From: Theocolax elegans
Lineage: Eukaryota; Arthropoda; Insecta; Hymenoptera; Cerocephalidae
Direction of reading: 5' to 3'
Assembly (NCBI GenBank): GCA_026168455.1
Contig: CM047431.1
Span: forward strand, 48,501 to 112,500
Length of the DNA stretch: 64,000 nucleotides
Shown: positions 55,301 to 64,000 of the stretch, piece by piece
Position numbering within the stretch: position 1 is the stretch's first letter
Layout of the letters: every line of letters starts with the position of its first letter
The notes under the pieces: generated by a model
What the model was told of the DNA's origin: nothing
Database searches by the model: none
The model's input: only the letters and a program-made list of their open reading frames with translations
Position numbers and translations under genes: made by a program

Positions 55301-58300
55301 GACGGTGCTTTATCTACTGGATGGCCTATTACGAAACCAAAAAAAAAATTTTTCTTCCTGTAGAAGATGTCCAGGTCGATAATGTTACCTCCAGGTCAAC
55401 GGGGAAATATCTACTGAAAGACCTATTACTTAAAAAAAAAATTAATTTCTTCCTGTAGATAATGTCCAGGTCCTTACTGTTAACTCCAGGTCGACGGTGC
55501 ATCATCTACTGGAAGGCCTATTACGAAACCAAAAAAAAAAATTTTTCTTCTTGTAGAAGATGTCCAGGTCGATAATGCCACCTCCAGGTCATCGGGGAAA
55601 TATCTACTCATTGAACTATTACGTAAAAAAAAAAAAAAATTTTCTTCCTGTAGAAGATGTATAGGTCCCTACTGTTACCCATAGGTCGACGGGGCATCAT
55701 CTACTGGAAGGCCTATTACGAAACCAAAAAAAAAAAATTTTTCTTTCTGTAGAAGATGTCCAGGTCGTTAATGTTACCTCCAGGTCATCGGGGAAATATC
55801 TACTGAAAGACCTATTACTTAAAAAAAAAATTAATTTCTTCCTGTAGATAATGTCCAGGTCCTTACTGTTAACTCCAGGTCGACGGTGCATCATCTACTG
55901 GAAGGCCTATTACGAAACCAAAAAAAAAATTTTTCTTCTTGTAGAAGATGTCCAGGTCGATAATGCCACCTCCAGGTCATCGGGGAAATATCTACTAATT
56001 GAACTATTACGTAAAAAAAAAAAAATTTTCTTCCTGTATAAGATGTATAGGTCCCTACTGTTACCCATAGGTCGACGGGGCATCATCTACTGGAAGACCT
56101 ATTACGAAACCAAAAAAAAAAAATTTTCTTCCTGTAGAAGATGCCGAGGTCGGTAATGTTACCTCCAGGTTATCGGGGCAACATTTAGGGAAAGACTTAT
56201 TACGAAATAAAAGAAAATATTTTCTTCCTGTAGAAGATGTCCAGGTCGGTAATGTTACCTCCAGGTCATCGGGGAAATATCTACTGAAAGAACTATTACG
56301 TGAAAAAAAAATTTTCTTCCTGTATAAGATGTATAGGTCCCTACTGTTACCCATAGGTCGACGGGGCATCATCTACTGGAAGACCTATTACGAAACCAAA
56401 AAAAAAAAATTTTCTTCCTGTAGAAGATGCCGAGGTCGGTAATGTTACCTCCAGGTTATCGGGGCAACATTTAGGGAAAGACTTATTACGAAATAAAAGA
56501 AAATATTTTCTTCCTGTAGAAGATGTCCAGGTCGGTAATGTTACCTCCAGGTCATCGGGGAAATATCTACTGAAAGAACTATTACGTGAAAAAAAAAATT
56601 TTTCTTCCTGTAGAAGATGTCTAGGTCCCTACTGTTACCCATAGGTCGACGGGGCATCATCTACTGGAAGGCATATTACGAAACCAAAAAAAAAAAATTT
56701 TTCTTTCTGTAGAAGATGTCCAGGTCGTTAATGTTACCTCCAGGTCATCGGGGAAATATCTACTGAAAGACCTATTACGTAAAGAAAATAAAAATTTTCT
56801 TCCTGTAGAAGATGCCGAGGTCGGTAATGTTACCTCCAGGTTATCGGGGCAACATTTAGAGAAAGACTTATTACGAAATAAAAGAAAAATTTTTCTTCCT
56901 GTAGAAGATGTCTAGGTCCCTACTGTTACCCATAGGTCGACGGGGCATCATCTATTGGAAGACCTATTACGAAACCAAAAAAAAAAATTTTTTCTTCTTG
57001 TAGAAGATGTCCAGGTCGATAATGCCACCTCCAGGTCATCGGGGATATATCTACTCATAGAACTATTATGTAAAAAAAAAAAAAATTTTTTTCCTGTAGA
57101 AGATGCCGAGGTCGGTAATGTTACCTCCAGGTTATCGGGGCAACATTTAGAGAAAGACTTATTACGAAATAAAAGAAAAATTTTTCTTCCTGTAGAAGAT
57201 GTCTAGGTCCCTACTGTTACCCATAGGTCGACGGGGCATCATCTACTGGAAGTCCTATTACGAAACCAAAAAAAAAAAATTTTCATCCTGTAGAAGATGC
57301 CGAGATCGGTAATGTTACCTCCAGGTTATCGGGGCAACATTTAGGGAAAGACTTATTGCGAAATAAAAGAAAATATTTTCTTCCTGTAGAAGATGTCCAG
57401 GTCGGTAATGTTACCTCCAGGTCATCGGGGAAATATCTACTGAAAGACCTATTACGTGAAAAAAAAAATTTTTCTTCCTGTAGAAGATGTCTAGGTCCGT
57501 ACTGTTACCCATAGGTCGACGGGGCATCATCTACTGGAAGGCATATTACGAAACCAAAAAAAAAAATTTTTCTTCCTGTAGAAGATGTCCAGGTTGGTAA
57601 TGTTACCTCCAGGTCATCGGGACAACATTTAGAGGAAGCCTATTACGAAATAAAAAAAAATTTTCTTCCTGTAGAAGATGTCCAGGTCGGTAATGTTACC
57701 TCCAGGTCATCGGGGAAATATCTACTGAAAGACCTATTACATAAAAAAAAAAAAAGTTTTCTTCTTGTAGAAGATGTCTAGGTCCCTACTGTTACCCATA
57801 GGTCAACGGAGCATCATCTACTGGAATGCCTATTACGAAACCAAAAAAAAAATTTTTCTTCTTGTAGAAGATGGCCAGGTCGGTAATGTTACCTCCAGGT
57901 CATCGGGGAAATATCTACTGAAAGACCTATTATGTAAAAATTAATTTCTTCCTGTTGATGATGTCCAGGTCCTTACTGTTACCTCCAGGTCGACGGTGCA
58001 TTATCTACTGGATGGCCTATTACGAAACCAAAAACAAAATTTTTCTTTCTGTAGAAGATGTCCAGGTCGTTAATGTTACCTCCAGGTCATCGGGGAAATA
58101 TATACTAAAAGACCTATTACGTAAAAAAAATACAAAATTTTCTTCCTGTAGAAGATGTTTAGGTCCCTACTGTTACCCAAAGGTCGACGGGGCACCATCT
58201 ACTGGAAGGCATATTACGAAACCAAAAAAAAAAATTTTTCTTTCTGTAGAAGATGTCCAGGTTGGTAATGTTACCTCCAGGTCATCGGGACAACATTTAC

Positions 58301-61300
58301 AGAAAGACTTATTACGAAATAAAAGAAAAAATTTTCTTCCTGTAGAACATGTCAAGGTCGGTAATGTTCCCTCCAGGTCATCGGGGAAATATCTACTGAA
58401 AGACCTATTACGTAAAAAAAAAAAAACATTTTCTTCTTGTAGAAGATGTCTAGGTCTGTACTGTTACCCATAGGTCAACGGAGCATCATCTACTGGAATG
58501 CCTATTACGAAACCAAACAAAAAATTTTCTTCCTGTAGAAGATGGCCAGGTCGGTAATGTTACCTCCAGGTCATCGGGGAAATATCTACTAAAAGACCTA
58601 TTACGTAAAAATTAATTTCTTCCTGTAGATGATGTCCAGGTCGGTAATGTTACCTCCAGGTCATCGGGGAAATATCTACTGAAAGACCTATTACATAAAA
58701 AAAAAAAAAATTTTCTTCTTGTAGAAGATGTCTAGGTCTGTACTGTTACCCATAGGTCAACGGAGCATCATCTACTGGAATGCCTATTACGAAACCAAAC
58801 AAAAAAATTTTCTTCCTGTAGAAGATGGCCAGGTCGGTAATGTTACCTCCAGGTCATCGGGGAAATATCTACTAAAAGACCTATTACGTAAAAATTAATT
58901 TCTTCCTGTAGATGATGTCCAGGTCGGTAATGTTACCTCCAGGTCATCGGGGAAATATCTACTGAAAGACCTATTACATAAAAAAAAAAAAATTTTCTTC
59001 TTGTAGAAGATGTCTAGGTCCCTACTGTTACGCATAGGTCAACGGAGCATCATCTACTGGAATGCCTATTACGAAACCAAAAAAAAAAATTTTCATCCTG
59101 TAAAAGATGCCGAGATCGGTAATGTTACCTCCAGGTCATCGGGGAAATATCTACTGAAAGACCTATTACGTAAAAATTAATTTCTTCCTGTTGATGATGT
59201 CCAGGTCCTTACTGTTACCTCCAGGTCGACGGTGCATTATCTACTGGATGGCCTATTACCAAACCAAAAACAAAATTTTTCTTTCTGTAGAAGATGTCCA
59301 GGTCGTTAATGTTACCTCCAGGTCATCGGGGAAATATCTACTGAAAGACCTATTACATAAAAAAAAAAAAAATTTTCTTCTTGTAGAAGATGTCTAGGTC
59401 CCTACTGTTACGCATAGGTCAACGGAGCATCATCTACTGGAATGCCTATTACGAAACCAAAAAAAAAAAATTTTCATCCTGTAGAAGATGCCGAGATCGG
59501 TAATGTTACCTCCAGGTCATCGGGACAACATTTAGGGAAAGACTTATTGCGAAATAAAAGAAAATATTTTCTTCCTGTAGAAGATGTCCAGGTCGGTAAT
59601 GTTACCTCCAGGTCATCGGGGAAATATCTACTGAAAGACCTATTACGTGAAAAAAAAAATTTTTCTTCCTGTAGAAGATGTCTAGGTCCGTACTGTTACC
59701 CATAGGTCGACGGGGCATCATCTACTGGAAGGCATATTACGAAACCAAAAAAAAAAATTTTTCTTCCTGTAGAAGATGTCCAGGTTGGTAATGTTACCTC
59801 CAGGTCATCGGGACAACATTTAGAGGAAGCCTATTACGAAATAAAAAAAATTTTCTTCCTGTAGAAGATGTCCAGGTCGGTAATGTTACCTCCAGGTCAT
59901 CGGGGAAATATCTACTGAAAGACCTATTACATAAAAAAAAAAAAAGTTTTCTTCTTGTAGAAGATGTCTAGGTCCCTACTGTTACCCATAGGTCAACGGA
60001 GCATCATCTACTGGAATGCCTATTACGAAACCAAAAAAAAATTTTTCTTCTTGTAGAAGATGGCCAGGTCGGTAATGTTACCTCCAGGTCATCGGGGAAA
60101 TATCTACTGAAAGACCTATTATGTAAAAATTAATTTCTTCCTGTTGATGATGTCCAGGTCCTTACTGTTACCTCCAGGTCGACGGTGCATTATCTACTGG
60201 ATGGCCTATTACGAAACCAAAAACAAAATTTTTCTTTCTGTAGAAGATGTCCAGGTCGTTAATGTTACCTCCAGGTCATCGGGGAAATATATACTAAAAG
60301 ACCTATTACGTAAAAAAAATACAAAATTTTCTTCCTGTAGAAGATGTTTAGGTCCCTACTGTTACCCAAAGGTCGACGGGGCACCATCTACTGGAAGGCA
60401 TATTACGAAACCAAAAAAAAAAATTTTTCTTTCTGTAGAAGATGTCCAGGTTGGTAATGTTACCTCCAGGTCATCGGGACAACATTTACAGAAAGACTTA
60501 TTACGAAATAAAAGAAAAAATTTTCTTCCTGTAGAACATGTCAAGGTCGGTAATGTTCCCTCCAGGTCATCGGGGAAATATCTACTGAAAGACCTATTAC
60601 GTAAAAAAAAAAAAACATTTTCTTCTTGTAGAAGATGTCTAGGTCTGTACTGTTACCCATAGGTCAACGGAGCATCATCTACTGGAATGCCTATTACGAA
60701 ACCAAACAAAAAAATTTTCTTCCTGTAGAAGATGGCCAGGTCGGTAATGTTACCTCCAGGTCATCGGGGAAATATCTACTAAAAGACCTATTACGTAAAA
60801 ATTAATTTCTTCCTGTAGATGATGTCCAGGTCGGTAATGTTACCTCCAGGTCATCGGGGAAATATCTACTGAAAGACCTATTACATAAAAAAAAAAAAAA
60901 TTTTCTTCTTGTAGAAGATGTCTAGGTCCCTACTGTTACGCATAGGTCAACGGAGCATCATCTACTGGAATGCCTATTACGAAACCAAAAAAAAAAAATT
61001 TTCATCCTGTAAAAGATGCCGAGATCGGTAATGTTACCTCCAGGTCATCGGGGAAATATCTACTGAAAGACCTATTACGTAAAAATTAATTTCTTCCTGT
61101 TGATGATGTCCAGGTCCTTACTGTTACCTCCAGGTCGACGGTGCATTATCTACTGGATGGCCTATTACGAAACCAAAAAAAAAAAATTTTCATCCTGTAG
61201 AAGATGCCGAGATCGGTAATGTTACCTCCAGGTCATCGGGGAAATATCTACTGAAAGACCTATTACGTAAAAATTAATTTCTTCCTGTTGATGATGTCCA

Positions 61301-64000
61301 GGTCCTTACTGTTACCTCCAGGTCGACGGTGCATTATCTACTGGATGGCCTATTACCAAACCAAAAACAAAATTTTTCTTTCTGTAGAAGATGTCCAGGT
61401 CGTTAATGTTACCTCCAGGTCATCGGGGAAATATCTACTGAAAGACCTATTACATAAAAAAAAAAAAAAATTTTCTTCTTGTAGAAGATGTCTAGGTCCC
61501 TACTGTTACGCATAGGTCAACGGAGCATCATCTACTGGAATGCCTATTACGAAACCAAAAAAAAAAAATTTTCATCCTGTAGAAGATGCCGAGATCGGTA
61601 ATGTTACCTCCAGGTCATCGGGACAACATTTACAGAAAGACTTATTACGAAATAAAAGAAAAAATTTTCTTCCTGTAGAACATGTCAAGGTCGGTAATGT
61701 TCCCTCCAGGTCATCGGGGAAATATCTACTGAAAGACCTATTACGTAAAAAAAAAAAAAATTTTCTTCTTGTAGAAGATGTCTAGGTCTCTACTGTTACC
61801 CATAGGTCAACGGAGCATCATCTACTGGAATGCCTATTACGAAACCAAAAAAAAAAATTTTCTTTCTGTAGAAGATGGCCAGGTCGGTAATGTTACCTCC
61901 AGGTCATCGGGGAAATATCTACTAAAAGACCTATTACGTAAAAATTTATTTCTTCCTGTAGATGATGTCCAGGTCCTAACTGTTACCTCCAGGTCGACGG
62001 TGCATTATCTACTGGATGGCCTATTACGAAACGAAAAAAAAAAATTTTCTTCCTGTAGAAGATGTCCAGGTCGATAATGCCACCTCCAGGTCATCGGGGA
62101 AATTTCTACTGAAAGACCTATTACTTAAATAAAAAAAATTAATTTCTTCCTGTAGATGATGTCCAGGTCCTTACTGTTACCTCCAGGTCGACGGTGCATC
62201 ATCTACTGGAAGGCCTATTACGAAACCAAAAAAAAAAATTTTACTTCTTGTAGAAGATGTCCAGGTCGATAATGTTACCTCCAGGTCATCGGGGAAATAT
62301 CTACTGAAAGACCTATTACGTAAAAAAAATAAAAAATTTTCTTCCTGTAGAAGATGTTTAGGTACCTACTGTTACCCATAGGTCGACGGGGCATCATCTA
62401 CTGGAAGGCCTATTACGAAACCAACAAAAAAAAAATTTTTCTTTCTGTACAAGATGTCCAGGTCGTTAATGTTACCTCCAGGTCATCGGGGAAATATCTA
62501 CTGAAAGACCTATTACTTAAAAAAAAAAATTAATTTCTTCCTGTAGATGATGTCCAGGTCCTTACTGTTACCTCCAGGTCGACGGTGCATCAACTACTGG
62601 AAGGCCTATTACAAAACCAAAAAAAAAAATTTTTCTTCTTGTAGAAGATGTCCAGGTCGATAATGCCACCTCCAGGTCATCGGGGAAATATCTACTCAAA
62701 GACCTATTACGTAAAAAAAAAAAAAAATTTTCTTCCTGTAGAAGATGTATAGCTCCCTACTGTTACCCATAGGACGACGGGGCACCATCTACTGGAAGGC
62801 CTATTACGAAACCAAAAAAAAAAAATTTTTCTTTCTGTAGAAGATGTCCAGGTTGGTAATGTTACCTCCAGGTCATCGGGCAACATTTACAGAAAAACTT
62901 ATTACGAAATAAAAGGAAAAATTTTCTTCCTGTAGAAGATGGCAAGGTCGGTAATGTTCCCTCCAGGTCATCGGGGAAATATCTACTGAAAGACCTATTA
63001 CGTAAAAAAAAAAAAAAATTTTCTTCTTGTAGAAGATGTCTAGGTCTCTACTGTTACCCATAGGTCAACGGAGCATCATCTACTGAAATGCCTATTACGA
63101 AACCAAAAAAAAAAATTTTCTTCTTGTAGAAGATGGCCAGGTCGGTAATGTTACCTCCAGGTCATCGGGGAAATATCTACTGAAAGACCTATTACGTAAA
63201 AATTAATTTCTTCCTGTTGATGATGTCCAGGTCCTTACTGTTACCTCCAGGTCGACGGTGCATTATCTACTGGATGGCCTATTACGAAACCAAAAACAAA
63301 ATTTTTCTTTCTGTAGAAGATGTCCAGGTCGTTAATGTTACCTCCAGGTCATCGGGGAAATATATACTGAAAGACCTATTACGTAAAAAAAATAAAAAAT
63401 TTTCTTCCTGTAGAAGATGTTTAGGTCCCTACTGTTACCCATAGGTCGACGGGGCATCATCTACTGGAAGGCCTATTACGAAACCAAAAAAAAAAATTTT
63501 TCTTCTTGTAGAAGATGTCCAGGTCGACAATACCACCTCCAGGTCATCGGGGAAATATCTACTCAAAGACCTATTACGTAAAAAAAAAAAAAAATTTTCT
63601 TCCTGTAGAAGATGTATAGGTCCCTACTGTTACCCATAGGTCGACGGGGCATCATCTACTGGAAGGCCTATTACGAAACCAAAAAAATAATTTTCTTCCT
63701 GTAGGAGATGCCGAGGTCGGTAATGTTACCTCCAGGTTATCGGGGCAACATTTAGAGAATGACGTATTACGAAATAAAAGAAAATATTTTCTTCCTGTAG
63801 AAGATGTCCAGGTCGGTAATGTTACCTCCAGGTCATCGGGGAAATTTCTACTGAAAGACCTATTACGTAAAAAAAAAAATTTTTCTTCTTGTAGAAGATG
63901 TCCAGGTCGATAATGTTACCTCCAGGTCATCGGGAAAATATCTACTGAAAGACCTATTACTTAAAAAAAAAAAATTAATTTCTTCCTGTAGATGAGTGCC
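43336..64000 (+). repeat. 96-bp satellite array (more than 200 monomers)
   Basis: Monomers of about 95-97 bp begin at GTAGAWGATG and end in A8-13 plus T4-5 and CTTCCT. Two broad classes alternate: one with GGCCTATTACGAAACC, the other with GACCTATTACGTAAAA; several subtypes are recognisable by ATGTATAGG, ATGCCGAGG, ATGGCCAGG and so on. The first class contains TTCCTGTAGATGATG and CATCATCTACTGGAA, inverted with one mismatch around a 36-base loop. Larger segments repeat at offsets of about 1.5 kb (44.3/45.8), 2.0 kb (47.1/49.1), 2.9 kb (51.1/54.0) and 2.19 kb (57.3-58.7/59.5-60.9). It runs off the window. Open frames up to 172 codons follow the duplications and are not genes. Confidence 0.95.

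Noticed and set aside
57955..60662. Two identical 172-codon ORFs in the 96-bp satellite
   Set aside because: Identity reflects a 2.19-kb segmental duplication of satellite monomers, not conserved coding; they include the A-tracts and inverted repeats.

Overview
The window looks like one repeat-dominated stretch of an arthropod, probably insect, nuclear genome. The evidence is spliced genes with GT-AG introns, TATA boxes (one followed 31 bases later by TCAGTT, the arthropod initiator), AATAAA signals, inverted-repeat elements, a LINE tail and kilobase-scale satellites. There are no bacterial operons or ribosome binding sites. Degenerate AACCCAAT repeats (TTATTGGG on the other strand) would fit a hymenopteran subtelomere, but that is only a hint. 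About 75% of the window is repeat.

The notable part is a two-locus gene module at about 2.4-8.4 kb and 13.0-24.1 kb. Each locus carries, in order: (1) a minus-strand two-exon gene for a 75-residue acidic protein; (2) about 1 kb of 9-bp A-rich repeats; (3) a CAG-rich leader split by an inverted-repeat element; (4) a tandem array of 416-bp units, each a 190-base non-coding exon plus an intron of about 225 bases carrying two microRNA-precursor-like hairpins; (5) a plus-strand protein gene ending in a Myb/SANT-like domain; (6) a twister self-cleaving ribozyme 80-210 bases past the stop codon. Locus A (6672-8205) encodes an acidic-repeat protein with one apparent 1-base frameshift. Locus B (18749-23861) encodes a 1348-residue protein with an N-terminal ubiquitin-specific protease, a large unrecognised middle region and a C-terminal Myb-like domain. 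All 11 of its exons join in frame. The twister stems show compensatory base changes between loci. The layout suggests a leader that processes hairpins, a nuclear DNA-binding product, and ribozyme cleavage downstream of poly(A); that functional reading is inference.

Between the loci lie a TATA-driven gene for an unrecognised 261-residue protein (9632-10417), followed by a possible HDV-like double pseudoknot (10697-10752), and a diverged third acidic gene (11676-11951). After locus B, the last two exons, the ribozyme and a G/C hairpin element are tandemly duplicated (24771-26140). Next come a 215-bp satellite (26.3-31.9 kb, partly dimeric), a second copy of the 121-bp array that opens the window, two isolated long hairpins (32.9-33.1 kb), a divergent promoter with small ORFs (34.0-34.7 kb), and AT-rich repeats with a 2-kb tandem duplication containing a LINE 3' end (36.7-40.8 kb). 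The rest (42.4-64.0 kb) is a 96-bp satellite with an internal inverted repeat and nested duplications.

Scattered single-base indels, clustered at about 29.1-30.1 and 51.3-53.7 kb, look like long-read consensus noise, so frameshifts should be read with caution.
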